Below, one piece after another: positions 38,846-48,680 of a stretch of 64,000 nucleotides of DNA. The translations under genes were made by a program, and so were the position numbers. The DNA is from Rhodanobacter sp. LX-99 (GTDB lineage: Bacteria > Pseudomonadota > Gammaproteobacteria > Xanthomonadales > Rhodanobacteraceae): assembly GCF_018599185.1 (NCBI RefSeq), contig NZ_JAHFVL010000001.1:1612001-1676000 (forward strand). The letters run 5' to 3'. Positions within the stretch are counted from its first letter, which is position 1; every line of letters starts with the position of its first letter. Under the pieces are notes generated by a model. The model ran no database searches, had not been told where the DNA came from, and saw only the letters and a program-made list of their open reading frames with translations.

Positions 38846-41182
38846 ATGCCCAGCATCGAACAACGCATCGCCAACGACATCGCCGCCAGGACCGAACAGG
38901 TGCAGGCGGCCGTGGACCTGCTCGACGGCGGCGCCACCGTGCCGTTCATCGCGCGCTACCGCAAGGAAGTCACCGGCGGCCTCGACGACACCCAACTGCG
39001 CCTGCTGGAGGAGCGCCTGCGCTACCTGCGCGAGCTGGAAGAACGCCGCGCGGCGATCCTCGCCAGCGTCGAGGAACAGGGCAAGCTCAGCGATGCCTTG
39101 AAGGCCGACCTGCTGGCCGCCGACACCAAGGCGCGGCTGGAGGACCTGTACCTGCCGTTCAAGCCGAAGCGCCGCACCAAGGCGCAGATCGCCCGCGAGG
39201 CCGGCCTGGAGCCGCTGGCGCTGGGCCTGCGCGACGATCCCACGCTGACGCCGGAAGCGTTTGCCGAAGCGTTCGTCGATGCGGACAAGGGCATCGCCGA
39301 CGTGCGCGCCGCGCTGGACGGCGCGCGCGCGATCCTGATGGAGTCGATCGCCGAGGACGCCCACCTGGTCGGCGAGCTGCGCGACTGGCTGTGGTCGCAG
39401 GGCCAGATCCGCGCGAAGGTGGTCGAAGGCAAGGAGAACGAAGGCGCCAAGTTCCGCGACTATTTCGACCACGTCGAACCGATCGCGAAGATCCCGTCGC
39501 ACCGCCTGCTGGCGCTGATGCGCGCGCGCAACGAGGGCGTGATCGAACTGGAGCTCGCTCCTGCCGCCGACAGCGAGCAGGGCCACGCCGAGGGCGAGGG
39601 CCGCGTCGCGGCGCATGCGAACATCCACAACCGCGGCCGCGCCGCCGACGCCTGGCTGCGCGAGACGGTGCGCCTGACCTGGCGCGTGAAGCTGCACCTG
39701 CACCTCACCCTCGACCTGTTCGGCCGCGTGCGCGAAGGCGCCGAGGACGAGGCGATCCGCGTGTTCGGCGACAACCTGAAGGATCTGATGCTGGCCGCGC
39801 CGGCCGGCGCGAAAACCGTGATGGGGCTCGATCCCGGCATCCGCACCGGCTGCAAGGTCGCGGTGGTCGACGCCACCGGCAAGCTGCTCGCCACCGACAC
39901 GATCTACCCGCTGGAGCCGCGCCGGCAGTGGAACGAATCGCTGGTTTCCCTCGCCCGGCTGTGCAAGCAGCACAACGTGAACCTGATCGCGATCGGCAAC
40001 GGCACCGGCTCGCGCGAGACCGACAAGCTGGCCGCCGAGCTGATCAAGAAGCTGGCCGACGCAAAGCTGTCGAAGATCGTGGTGAGCGAGGCCGGCGCCT
40101 CGGTGTATTCCGCCTCCGAACTCGCCGCGAAGGAGTTCCCGGAACTCGACGTGAGCCTGCGCGGCGCCGTCTCGATCGCGCGCCGGCTGCAGGATCCGCT
40201 GGCCGAGCTGGTGAAGATCGAGCCGAAGGCGATCGGCGTGGGCCAGTACCAGCACGACGTCAACCAGATCAAGCTGGCGCGCGCTCTCGATGCTCGTGTC
40301 GAGGACTGCGTCAACGCGGTCGGCGTGGACGTGAACACCGCCTCGGCCGCGCTGCTCTCGCGCGTGGCCGGGCTGTCGCCGTCGGTGGCCGAGAACGTGG
40401 TGAGGCACCGCGACGCGAACGGCCCGTTCCCGAACCGCAAGGCGCTGCTGAAGGTGCCGCGCCTGGGCGACAAGGCGTTCGAACAATGCGCCGGCTTCCT
40501 GCGCGTACCGAACGGCGACAACCCGCTGGACGCCAGCGCGGTGCATCCGGAAGCGTACCCGGTGGTCGAACGGATCATCGCGCAATGCGGCCGCGAGGTG
40601 CGCAACATCATCGGCGACAGCGGCTTCCTGCGCAGCCTCAAGCCCGAGCAGTTCACCGACGACAAGTTCGGCGTGCCGACCGTGCGCGACATCCTGAAGG
40701 AACTGGAAAAGCCCGGCCGCGATCCGCGCCCGGAATTCGTCGCGCCGAGCTTCGCCGAAGGCGTCGAGGACGTGAAGGACCTCAAGCCCGGCATGATCCT
40801 GGAAGGCCGCGTCACCAACGTGGCCGCGTTCGGCGCGTTCGTCGACATCGGCGTGCACCAGGACGGCCTGGTGCACGTCTCGGCGCTGTCGCACACCTTC
40901 GTGAAAGACCCGCGCGACGCGGTGAAGGCCGGCGACATCGTCAAGGTCAAGGTGATGGAAGTCGACCTGCCGCGCCAGCGCATCGGCCTCAGCATGCGCC
41001 TAGACGACGAGCCCGGGCAGGCGCGCAACAACCGTTCCGCGACCGGCAACGAACCGGCGGCACGCGGCGGTAGCCGTGACAGTCGCGGCTCCCGCCCCGG
41101 CGGCAACCACCCACCCAAACCCGCCCCTGCACCCGCCAACAACGCGTTTGCCGACGCGCTGGCACGCGCACGCCAGCGCTGA
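38846..41182 (+). CDS. tex: Tex family transcription accessory/RNA-binding protein
   Basis: Tex proteins bind RNA through a C-terminal S1 domain and influence transcription and stress responses. Domains in order: helical N-terminal region ([20 protein letters not shown] near residue 30), YqgF/RNase H-like domain ([17 protein letters not shown] near 330), helix-hairpin-helix units ([22 protein letters not shown] near 495) and S1 ([21 protein letters not shown] near 650). The last 50 residues are Arg/Gly/Pro rich and probably disordered. The ATG at 38846 gives 778 residues, the usual size. The AAGGA upstream is rather far, at 14 bases. Confidence 0.94.
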   Translation: MPSIEQRIANDIAARTEQVQAAVDLLDGGATVPFIARYRKEVTGGLDDTQLRLLEERLRYLRELEERRAAILASVEEQGKLSDALKADLLAADTKARLEDLYLPFKPKRRTKAQIAREAGLEPLALGLRDDPTLTPEAFAEAFVDADKGIADVRAALDGARAILMESIAEDAHLVGELRDWLWSQGQIRAKVVEGKENEGAKFRDYFDHVEPIAKIPSHRLLALMRARNEGVIELELAPAADSEQGHAEGEGRVAAHANIHNRGRAADAWLRETVRLTWRVKLHLHLTLDLFGRVREGAEDEAIRVFGDNLKDLMLAAPAGAKTVMGLDPGIRTGCKVAVVDATGKLLATDTIYPLEPRRQWNESLVSLARLCKQHNVNLIAIGNGTGSRETDKLAAELIKKLADAKLSKIVVSEAGASVYSASELAAKEFPELDVSLRGAVSIARRLQDPLAELVKIEPKAIGVGQYQHDVNQIKLARALDARVEDCVNAVGVDVNTASAALLSRVAGLSPSVAENVVRHRDANGPFPNRKALLKVPRLGDKAFEQCAGFLRVPNGDNPLDASAVHPEAYPVVERIIAQCGREVRNIIGDSGFLRSLKPEQFTDDKFGVPTVRDILKELEKPGRDPRPEFVAPSFAEGVEDVKDLKPGMILEGRVTNVAAFGAFVDIGVHQDGLVHVSALSHTFVKDPRDAVKAGDIVKVKVMEVDLPRQRIGLSMRLDDEPGQARNNRSATGNEPAARGGSRDSRGSRPGGNHPPKPAPAPANNAFADALARARQR

Positions 41183-41190
41183 TATATCGG

Positions 41191-41233
41191 CCATACGGGC
41201 GCACCATGCAGTGCAGCATGCGGTTCCGTATGG
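41191..41233 (+). repeat. Long hairpin between tex and the esterase gene
   Basis: CCATACGG (41191-41198) pairs with CCGTATGG (41226-41233), and CATGC (41205-41209) with GCATG (41216-41220) inside it. No T-run follows. It may cap the tex message or lie in the 5' region of the esterase transcript. Confidence 0.5.
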
Positions 41234-41288
41234 AATGGATTAACGTCACGAAGACATAACAAAAGTTACCTGACCAGGAGTGCCACCC

Positions 41289-43136
41289 ATGCCGCGTACA
41301 CGCTATCTTGCCGGCGCCATTACCGCCGCCCTGCTGTTCAGCGCCAGTGCCAGCGCCACCGATTTCAGCAACGTCATCGTCTTCGGCGACAGCCTCAGCG
41401 ACGGCGGCAACATTTCGCTGGCCACCGCGCCCGGCATCCAGCCGCCGCTGCGCTTCACCACCAACCCCGGCACCACCGCGGCGGAGAACGTGGCGGCGGG
41501 CCTCGGCTTCACGCTGGCCCCGTCGGTTGCCGGCGGTACTGACTTCGCCTGGGGCGGCGCCGGCTTCGTCAACAACGTGGCCGCCGTACCGACCATTCCG
41601 CAGCAGTTGCAGATGTACCTGGGCGCGAACGGCGGCAAGGCCGACTCCCGCGCCCTGTACCAGGTCTGGGGCGGCGCGAACGACATCTTCTACCTGAGCG
41701 GCACGCTGACCGACCCGAACGCGATCGCCGCCGGCGCCGTCAACGCGGCGCAGACCGAACTCGGCGTGCTCGGCGGGCTGCAGGCCGCCGGTGCCCGCTA
41801 CGTGGTGGTGTACAACCTTCCCGACCTCGGCAAGACCCCTTCGGCAGCCGCCGGCGGCGCCGCGGCCCAGGCCGGAGCCAGCCAGCTCGCCGTGCTCTAC
41901 AACGGCGTGCTCAGCAGCGGCCTCGGCCAGCTCAGCAACAACGGCCTGAACATCATCCCGGCAAATACCTACGCGCTGCTCAACGAGGTGATCGCCAACC
42001 CGTCAGCCTACGGTTTCAGCAACGTCACCGCCCCGGCCTGCGGCGCCGGCTCCAGCTCGGTGCAGTGCGGCCCGCAGGGCTCGGGCCTGCCGTACACTTA
42101 TGCGCCGGGCACCAACGACACCTACCTGTTCGCCGACGGCGTGCACCCGACCACCGCCGCCCACGCGATGCTCAGCCAGTACGTGCTGTCGGTGATCCAC
42201 GCGCCGGAACAGATTTCGCTGCTTGGCGAAGCGCCGCTGGCGGCCAGCACCGTGCAGAACCGCGTGATGCGTGACCAGATGCTGACCGAGGGCAAGGATG
42301 GCGATACCCGTGCCTTCGTCAACATCGACTACGGCCAGCAACGCTTCGACGCCAGCGACAGCTCCCCGCGCACCACCAGCGACAATTTCAACTTCACCCT
42401 GGGCGCAAACTTCTTCGCCGGCGAGCACGTCACGGCCGGCGTGGCGCTAGGCGTCGGCCAGCACAATGCCGATTTTTCCGGTGGCGGCGGCTACAAGCTG
42501 CAGGACATCAGCGGCCTGGGTTATCTCGGCTACCGCAACGGCGGCGGCTACGTGGGCGGCTACGTCAACTTCGGTCAGTCCAACTTCAAGGACATCGAAC
42601 GTCGCATGAGCATCGGCACCATGCAGCGTACCGAAACCGGCAAGGCCGACGGCTCGCATCTGGGCGGCGGGCTGACCGGCGGATGGTGGTTCGATCTCGC
42701 CGACAAGCTGCAGACCGGGCCATTCGCCACCGTCGACTGGCAGACCGTGAAGATCAGCGGCTACAGCGAGAGCGGCAGCGACAGCAGCGCGATGTGGTTC
42801 GGCCGGCAGCAGCGCGACTCGCTGCTGTCCACGCTGGGCTGGCGCCTGCGCGGCCAGTGGCAGGTCAACAACCTGCTGATGTCGCCGTATGTCGAACTAG
42901 GCTGGAACCATGACAGCAGGGCCGACCAACGCATGGTCAGCGCCGGCCTCACCAGCATGAATGGCACCTTCGCCCTGCCCGGCTTCAGCCCGGACAAGAG
43001 CTGGGGCACCGCCTCACTGGGCCTGTCCGCCCAGCTCACCCCGAGCGTGCAAAGCTGGATCGGCTACAGCGGCCGCTTCAGCGACAACAGCCAGAAGTAC
43101 AACAGCGTCAATATGGGGGTACGGATCACCCTCTGA
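41289..43136 (+). CDS. GDSL-family autotransporter esterase
   Basis: A type Va autotransporter. A signal peptide (residues 1-23, ending SASA) is followed by an SGNH hydrolase domain: GDSLSDGGN with the nucleophile near S36, GGANDIF with the conserved Asn, and DGVHPTTAAHA with the catalytic Asp and His. From about residue 330 to the end (615) it is a beta-barrel translocator of alternating strands. The family includes EstA/EstP-like esterases displayed on the cell surface, linked to motility and surfactant production in some species. The ATG at 41289 has AGGAG about nine bases upstream. A strong bidirectional terminator follows. Confidence 0.92.
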   Translation: MPRTRYLAGAITAALLFSASASATDFSNVIVFGDSLSDGGNISLATAPGIQPPLRFTTNPGTTAAENVAAGLGFTLAPSVAGGTDFAWGGAGFVNNVAAVPTIPQQLQMYLGANGGKADSRALYQVWGGANDIFYLSGTLTDPNAIAAGAVNAAQTELGVLGGLQAAGARYVVVYNLPDLGKTPSAAAGGAAAQAGASQLAVLYNGVLSSGLGQLSNNGLNIIPANTYALLNEVIANPSAYGFSNVTAPACGAGSSSVQCGPQGSGLPYTYAPGTNDTYLFADGVHPTTAAHAMLSQYVLSVIHAPEQISLLGEAPLAASTVQNRVMRDQMLTEGKDGDTRAFVNIDYGQQRFDASDSSPRTTSDNFNFTLGANFFAGEHVTAGVALGVGQHNADFSGGGGYKLQDISGLGYLGYRNGGGYVGGYVNFGQSNFKDIERRMSIGTMQRTETGKADGSHLGGGLTGGWWFDLADKLQTGPFATVDWQTVKISGYSESGSDSSAMWFGRQQRDSLLSTLGWRLRGQWQVNNLLMSPYVELGWNHDSRADQRMVSAGLTSMNGTFALPGFSPDKSWGTASLGLSAQLTPSVQSWIGYSGRFSDNSQKYNSVNMGVRITL

Positions 43137-43174
43137 TCCGGCAAGCCCGTGGCTCGGCCTCTGGGCCGAGCCGT

Positions 43175-43209
43175 AAAAAAAGCCGTCCGCTGATGCGGAC
43201 GGCTTTTTT
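43175..43209. terminator. Bidirectional intrinsic terminator
   Basis: AGCCGTCCGC (43181-43190) and GCGGACGGCT (43195-43204) form a perfect stem with loop TGAT, flanked by a run of A on the left and T on the right. It serves both the esterase gene and the convergent lipoprotein gene. A second hairpin, GGCTCGGC with GCCGAGCC (about 43151-43172), lies just before it. Confidence 0.92.
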
Positions 43210-43248
43210 GTGGACCACCCGCCTGACGCGGGAAGACGCAGAGCCGGC

Positions 43249-44130
43249 TTACTTGTTCTTGCCGCCGGTCGCCATGCTGAGGATGGTCATGGCATCCTTC
43301 TTCATCGTCGCCGCCGCAGCGGGATCGAGCGCCTGCACGTCGCTGCCGACCTGATGCTGCTTCAGCACCAGCGTGCCGTCGTCGCTCCAGCCGGCACGGT
43401 CGATCGCACTCGGCTTGCCGTCGCGGTTCGCCTTGGTCTCCTGCACGATCGCCCACGGCTTGCCATTTTTGTAGGCGTAATCGGTGCTGGTATAGCCCTT
43501 GTCGCCGTAGTCGACTTCCTCGCGGATGAACTTCACTTCACCGGCCTGGCGGAACAGCTGCCAGCCGCGCGAATCGTTCGCCTCCAGCTTGGTGCCATGG
43601 CTGATCTTCATGCCGCCGATCTGCGCCTTGGCCTCGGCGAAGTCGGCCAGGATCTTCTCGCTGGGAGTCTGTTCCGCCACCAGCTCGATCGTCACGCCGT
43701 CGTTCTTGCTGCCCTTCGCCAGCACCGGCGCCTGGATCGGCATCGAATACTTGCGGTCGCCATCGGTCAGGTTCGCCTGGATCACGTACAGGTCGTTCGG
43801 TTTCACTTCGGCCGGATTGAAGGTCAACGTGAACGACTGCGGGAACGAGCCGGCCGGCGCCGTCTTGCTGGCCAGCGGGGCGGAGCCCACGGCCGTGGAC
43901 GAGACGTCGACGAGGTTCAGCACCAGGGTGGCGTTCGCCGATGGCGCGGGCGTGCCGGCGCGCAACGAGATCGTGCCGCTCACCTGGTTCGGGATCTGGG
44001 GAGTGGCAGCGGCCGTGTTCGCGGCTGCGGGCGCAGTGGAGTCCGCCTGCTGCGACGGATGGGAAGCGTTGTTGCAACCCGCCAGTGCCAGCGCCGCAAC
44101 CGACATCAGCGACAAAACCGTCTTGCGCAT
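43249..44130 (-). CDS. YbaY-like lipoprotein
   Basis: A lipoprotein signal peptide ends in the lipobox ALAGC with the lipidated cysteine at C19. An Ala/Ser/Thr/Pro linker follows to about residue 45. The block VSGTISLRAGTPAPSANATLVLNL and the KYSMPI region (about residues 50-150) resemble the YbaY/pilotin-like lipoprotein domain. The C-terminal half, with EVKFIREEVDYGDKGYTSTDYAYKNG, is a separate domain I do not recognise. It should be anchored to the outer membrane, facing the periplasm. GAGG stands before the ATG. Confidence 0.78.
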   Translation of the reverse strand: MRKTVLSLMSVAALALAGCNNASHPSQQADSTAPAAANTAAATPQIPNQVSGTISLRAGTPAPSANATLVLNLVDVSSTAVGSAPLASKTAPAGSFPQSFTLTFNPAEVKPNDLYVIQANLTDGDRKYSMPIQAPVLAKGSKNDGVTIELVAEQTPSEKILADFAEAKAQIGGMKISHGTKLEANDSRGWQLFRQAGEVKFIREEVDYGDKGYTSTDYAYKNGKPWAIVQETKANRDGKPSAIDRAGWSDDGTLVLKQHQVGSDVQALDPAAAATMKKDAMTILSMATGGKNK

Positions 44131-44300
44131 GGGAAAACCTCATCAACGTGAAAACAAGCACGAGATCGTTCAGGCGCTCTGCGCCACGACATCTACGCGG
44201 GGGAAGTTCCAAGCATAGCCCAAAAAGGGCGGCACGGAAAAGTCAAGCCATCCGATGGCCTACCATGCGCCGGCGTACGCGGCCCGGAACGGCGGCCGCA

Positions 44301-45599
44301 TCAAGGGCGCCGCAGGGCCCGGTGCGCGATGTCGCGGCGGCAGAACGCGCCGTCGTAACGGATCCGGCCGACCGCGGCATAGGCGCTTTCGCGCGCCGCG
44401 GCGATGTCGTCACCCAGGGCGCAGACGGTCAGCACGCGGCCACCGGCGGTGACCACGCGGCCCGCCGCGTCGAGCCGGGTGCCGGCATGAAACACCTTCA
44501 CGTCGGCATCCGTCGGCACATCGAGGCCGTCGACCGCATCGCCCAGGCGCACCCGGCCCGGATAACCGCCGGCGGCCATCACCACGCCGATCGCCGGGCG
44601 CACGTCCCAGCGCGCCCTGGCCTGCTCCAGCCGGCCGTCCAGCGCGGCGTCGATCAGCTCGACCAGATCCGACTTCAACCGCAGCATGATCGGCTGCGTT
44701 TCCGGATCGCCGAAGCGCACGTTGAACTCGATCACCTTCGGCGCGCCCGACTTGTCGATCATCAGGCCGGCGTAGAGGAAGCCGATGAACGGCGCGCCCT
44801 CGGCCGCCATGCCGCGCAGGGTCGGCTCGATCACTTCCCTCAGGATGCGCTGTTCGACTTCCGGCGTGACCACCGGCGCCGGCGAATACGCGCCCATGCC
44901 GCCGGTGTTCGGGCCGAGGTCGCCTTCGTCGCGGCGCTTGTGGTCCTGGCTGGAAGCCATCGGCAACGCGTGGCTGCCGTCGCTCATCACGATGTAGCTG
45001 GCTTCCTCGCCGTCGAGGAACTCCTCGATCACCACCCGCGCCGAGGCATCGCCGAACGCGTGCGCGCCGAGCATGTCGTGCAGCGCCAGTTCCGCATCGG
45101 CCAGGGTCAGCGCCACCACCACGCCCTTGCCGGCGGCGAGGCCGTCGGCCTTGATCACGATCGGCGCGCCCCCGCTCCGATGGGCTTGTTCGCGCACGTA
45201 CGCCAGCGCCGGGTTCAGTTCGGCGAACACCGCGTAATGCGCGGTGGGAATGTTGTGCCGCTGCAGGAAATCCTTGGCGAACGCCTTGGAGCCCTCCAGC
45301 TGCGCGGCGATCGCGCGCGGCCCGAAGACGCGCAGGCCGGCGGCACGGAACTTGTCGACCACGCCGGCCACCAGCGGCACCTCGGGGCCGACCACGGTCA
45401 AGCCGATCTTTTCGCGCTTCGCCAGCTGCAGCAGGCCATCGAGATCATTCACCGCGACGTCGGCGTTGCGCACGCCCGGCTCGCGCGCGGTGCCGGCGTT
45501 GCCGGGCGCCACGATCACTTCGTCGACCTGCGACGATTGCCTGAGCTTCCACGCCAGCGCGTGTTCGCGACCGCCGCCGCCGATGACGAGGACCTTCAT
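44301..45599 (-). CDS. purD: Phosphoribosylamine-glycine ligase
   Basis: PurD joins phosphoribosylamine and glycine with ATP in the second step of purine synthesis. It begins MKVLVIGGGGREHALAWKL, the N-terminal nucleotide-like fold. The ATP-grasp domain shows PIVIKADGLAAGKGVVVA, GPNTGGMGAYSPAP, and the metal site IEFNVRFGDPETQP. At 432 residues it is the usual length. GGAG stands seven bases before the ATG at 45599. It is divergent from the beta-lactamase gene. Confidence 0.95.
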   Translation of the reverse strand: MKVLVIGGGGREHALAWKLRQSSQVDEVIVAPGNAGTAREPGVRNADVAVNDLDGLLQLAKREKIGLTVVGPEVPLVAGVVDKFRAAGLRVFGPRAIAAQLEGSKAFAKDFLQRHNIPTAHYAVFAELNPALAYVREQAHRSGGAPIVIKADGLAAGKGVVVALTLADAELALHDMLGAHAFGDASARVVIEEFLDGEEASYIVMSDGSHALPMASSQDHKRRDEGDLGPNTGGMGAYSPAPVVTPEVEQRILREVIEPTLRGMAAEGAPFIGFLYAGLMIDKSGAPKVIEFNVRFGDPETQPIMLRLKSDLVELIDAALDGRLEQARARWDVRPAIGVVMAAGGYPGRVRLGDAVDGLDVPTDADVKVFHAGTRLDAAGRVVTAGGRVLTVCALGDDIAAARESAYAAVGRIRYDGAFCRRDIAHRALRRP

Positions 45600-45753
45600 T
45601 GGGCTGCTCCGTGTGAGGCGCGCCATCCGGCGCAGCGCGACATTGTACCGGCTACGCTGCCCGCAGACGGCCAGATTCATGTCCTTCCGCCAGCGGAATG
45701 GGCGATCAGGCTCACCCGACATCGGCGGCTGCCCGCCGCGCAAGGAGATTCCG

Positions 45754-46590
45754 ATGATTCACCGTTTGCCGCCCTGGCTGCTTCTCGCCCTCCTCGTGCT
45801 CAGCGCGCCGGGCCACGCAGCGTCCTGGCGCGAACATCCGTCATGGCAGTCGAGCTTTGCCCAGGCCGGTGTGAAGGGCACCTTGCTGGTCTACGACGAG
45901 AAGGCCGATGCCTGGCACGTGTCCGATGCCGCACGCGCCCGCCAGGCCTTTCTTCCGGCATCCACCTTCAAGCTGTTCAACGCGCTGGTGGCGCTGGACA
46001 GCGGCGCGGTCGGGGACGAGTTCGAAGTGATCCGCTGGGATGGCAAGGTACGCGGATTGAAGGACTCGCCCGTCGCCGAATGGAACCGCGACAACAGCAT
46101 GGCCAGCGGCATGCGCTATTCGAGCGTCTGGTTCTACCAGGAAGTCGCGCGCCGTGCCGGCGAGCGGCGCATGCAGCAATGGATCGACAAGGCCGGCTAC
46201 GGCAATCGCGACATCGGCGGCGGCATCGACACGTTCTGGCTGAGCGGCGCGCTGCGCATCTCGGCCGAACAGCAGATCGACTTCCTGCGCCGCCTGGCCG
46301 ACGACAGGCTGCCGTTCTCGCCACGCGCGCAGGAAATCGTGCGTCGCATCAGCATCACCGAATCGGCGCCTACCTATGTGCTGCATGCGAAGACCGGCTG
46401 GGGCACGCACGCCGCGCAGAACAGCGCGAACGACGACCTGGGCTGGTACGTCGGCTGGGTCGAACATGCGGGCCGCCGCTGGTTCTTCGCGATGAACATC
46501 GACCTGCCTGCCGCGGGCGACGCGGCCAGGCGGGTGCCGCTGGCGAAGCATCTGTTGGCGCAGCTGGGCGCCTTGCCGCAGGGCAGCTAG
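45754..46590 (+). CDS. Class D (OXA-type) beta-lactamase
   Basis: A periplasmic serine beta-lactamase with a signal peptide (residues 1-23, ending APGHA-A). All class D motifs are visible: the nucleophile S70 with K73 in LPASTFKLFNAL, YSSV with S123-V125, YGN at 149-151, and KTGWG at 213-217. The 278-residue length fits. AAGGAGA stands before the ATG at 45754. Base and codon use match the neighbours and no mobile element is near, so it looks like an intrinsic chromosomal gene and not a recent acquisition. Its substrate range cannot be predicted from this. Confidence 0.93.
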   Translation: MIHRLPPWLLLALLVLSAPGHAASWREHPSWQSSFAQAGVKGTLLVYDEKADAWHVSDAARARQAFLPASTFKLFNALVALDSGAVGDEFEVIRWDGKVRGLKDSPVAEWNRDNSMASGMRYSSVWFYQEVARRAGERRMQQWIDKAGYGNRDIGGGIDTFWLSGALRISAEQQIDFLRRLADDRLPFSPRAQEIVRRISITESAPTYVLHAKTGWGTHAAQNSANDDLGWYVGWVEHAGRRWFFAMNIDLPAAGDAARRVPLAKHLLAQLGALPQGS

Positions 46591-46594
46591 AAAC

Positions 46595-47971
46595 TCACCC
46601 CTCGTGCTGACCGAGCAGGGCCAGCAGCGCTGCGCGCGGCAGCTTGCCGGTTTCGTTGCGCGGCAACGCCTCGACCAGCTTCAACGGGCGCGGCAGGAAC
46701 AGCGGGTCGATCGCGCGGCGCAGGGCGTCGAGTATCACGTGTCCATCCAGTCCCGGCGCCACCGCCAGCGCGGCAATGCGATGCACGCCGAGTGCATCGC
46801 CGTCGTCGAGCTGGAACACCACGCCGTCCTGCACGCCCGGTATGGCCAGCAGGCGCCGGCTGAGGTCGCCCAGCGAGGCGCGCTTGCCGGCGATTTCCAG
46901 CATGTCCGCATGGCGGCCGCGCAGGCGGAAACGGCGACCGCCGCGGGACAGGCTGACGATGTCGGCCAGGGTGACCGGCGCGCCCAGCTGCGGCGCTTCC
47001 ACCGCGGTGCCGTCCGGCTGCGGATGCAGGCTCACCGCCTCGTACAACGACCAGTCTTCGTCCTTGGCGGGACGGCGGCTGGCGAACACGCAGGTCTCGG
47101 TGGAACCAAATACTTCCAGCAACGGCGCGCCGAAGCGCTGCTCGGCGGCGTGTGCCAGCTCGACCGGCAAGGGCGCGGTGGCCGACAGCATCGCCGCGAT
47201 CGGCGGCAACGCGATACCCGACTCGACCAGGGCGCGCAGGTGCACCGGCGTGGTCACCAGCACGCGCGGCGCCGGCACCTCGGCCAGCGCGGCAGCCACG
47301 TCGGCCGGGAAGAACGGCCGTCCGGCATGCACGCCGGCCCCGCCCAGCAGCGGCAGCAGCACCGACATCTCCATGCCGTACATGTGCTGCGGCGGCACCG
47401 TGGCGACGATCTCGAAGCGCGGCCCGACCATCGCGCGCAGCATCGCCAGGTTGCCCGCGTTGCTGGCGTGGAAACTGCCCCAGGTCTTCGGGTTCGCGCC
47501 GGGCGTGCCGGTGGAACCGGAGGTATAGCCGATCGCCACCACCTGCCCGGCCGGAACCGACGGCCACGCTGCATCAAGTTCAAGCGGCGATGCGGCATCC
47601 AGCGGCGGCAGCTGCCGGTAACCGTGCGGCGCGGGATCGAGCGCCTGCTCGCCCAGCGCGTAGCAGCCCGGATGCGCCGCCATCACCTCGTCCACCGCCT
47701 GCGGCGCACGCGACGACGGCAACAGGTTGGTCTGGCCACGCAACGCGATCGCGCAGAACGCGACCAGAAACGCATAGCGGTCCTCGCACAGGTTGACCGC
47801 GGCCGGGGCGGCCGGCAAGCCGGCGGCCACCGCCTGCACCTGGGCCAGGAAACGCGCCGCATTCACCGGCTCGCCGTGGCGCCAGGCCACGACCCGTGCG
47901 GGGTCGGCCGCGTTCAGCAACGGCAGTCGCGGCGGCGCCTCACGCTGGTAGGTGTCGTAAACGATGGCCAA
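46595..47971 (-). CDS. AMP-dependent acyl/aryl-CoA synthetase-like protein
   Basis: An ANL-family adenylating enzyme. The ATP-binding loop IGYTSGSTGTPGANPKTWG lies near residues 146-164, EVFGSTETCVFASR near 290, and the C-terminal lysine in PRNETGKLPRAALL. At 458 residues it is shorter than usual acyl-CoA synthetases, a size I associate with the ligases of aryl-polyene/xanthomonadin pigment clusters. The other pigment genes are not in this window. It converges on the beta-lactamase gene with a four-base gap. The activated acid is unknown; 4-hydroxybenzoate-type acids are a guess. Confidence 0.75.
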   Translation of the reverse strand: MAIVYDTYQREAPPRLPLLNAADPARVVAWRHGEPVNAARFLAQVQAVAAGLPAAPAAVNLCEDRYAFLVAFCAIALRGQTNLLPSSRAPQAVDEVMAAHPGCYALGEQALDPAPHGYRQLPPLDAASPLELDAAWPSVPAGQVVAIGYTSGSTGTPGANPKTWGSFHASNAGNLAMLRAMVGPRFEIVATVPPQHMYGMEMSVLLPLLGGAGVHAGRPFFPADVAAALAEVPAPRVLVTTPVHLRALVESGIALPPIAAMLSATAPLPVELAHAAEQRFGAPLLEVFGSTETCVFASRRPAKDEDWSLYEAVSLHPQPDGTAVEAPQLGAPVTLADIVSLSRGGRRFRLRGRHADMLEIAGKRASLGDLSRRLLAIPGVQDGVVFQLDDGDALGVHRIAALAVAPGLDGHVILDALRRAIDPLFLPRPLKLVEALPRNETGKLPRAALLALLGQHEG

Positions 47972-48107
47972 GCCGCAGTCTCCCTGATCTTCGATTCGTC
48001 ATGCCCCCGCAGGATCGCGCCGCACCATGAACGGCGGCGTGAATGACGGCAGCTGGCATCCCGCGGCGGTTCAGCTGGCGCATGAGCCGGCGCGCTCCCG
48101 TGGACGC

Positions 48108-48680
48108 TCAGGCGCGGATGATAGCGCCCGACAGCGCATCGCGGATCATCGTGGGGCTGACCTGGTTGCCCAGCGGAGCGTCCAGCAGGCCATCCAGCGC
48201 ATCGCCGAAGTACTCCGCCACGGTCTGCGCCGCCCGCGCCGGCGGCCGGCCGTGCGGGTTCGCGCTGGTCGACACCAGCGCGCCGCCGAACGCCCGGCAC
48301 AATGCAGCGGCCGGCTCGTGCGCGGTGACCCGCAGCGCAACGCCGGCATGCGCGCCGGTAACCCACGACGGCACGTCGGTCGAACGCGGAAAGATCCAGG
48401 TGTGCGGGCCGGGCCAGCTCGCGCGTACCTGCCGCAGCACTTCAGCCGGCACCGCGGCCAGCTCGATGTAGCGCTCGACCTGGGCGAAGTCGGCGGCGAT
48501 CAGCAGCACGCCCTGGGTGGCCGGACGCTGCTTCAACGCGAACAGCCGCTCGAACGCCGCCCGATCATGCGGATCGCAGCCGAGGCCGAACACCGCCTCG
48601 GTGGGATAGGCCAGCACGCCGCCGCCATGCAGCAGCGCGGCAGCGGCGTCGAGCTCGGCGAGGGTGAAGCGCTGCAGCAC
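48108..48680 (-). CDS. tsaC: Threonylcarbamoyl-AMP synthase (YrdC/Sua5 family)
   Basis: TsaC makes threonylcarbamoyl-AMP from threonine, bicarbonate and ATP for the t6A modification at position 37 of ANN-decoding tRNAs. The 190-residue single-domain protein has the YrdC segments GGVLAYPTEAVFGLGCDP, LFALKQRPATQGVLLIA, and VALRVTAHEP with VSTSANPHGRPPA. The GTG start at 48680 immediately follows the topA stop, so the two are probably translated from one message. Confidence 0.92.
   Translation of the reverse strand: MLQRFTLAELDAAAALLHGGGVLAYPTEAVFGLGCDPHDRAAFERLFALKQRPATQGVLLIAADFAQVERYIELAAVPAEVLRQVRASWPGPHTWIFPRSTDVPSWVTGAHAGVALRVTAHEPAAALCRAFGGALVSTSANPHGRPPARAAQTVAEYFGDALDGLLDAPLGNQVSPTMIRDALSGAIIRA

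Noticed and set aside
35687..40894. Open minus-strand frame of more than 1,700 codons opposite mnmG, the RDD gene and tex
   Set aside because: It lies antisense to three clear genes. In DNA this GC-rich, stop codons are rare in the shadow frame, and its translation is dominated by Arg, Gln, Val and Ala with no recognisable domain.
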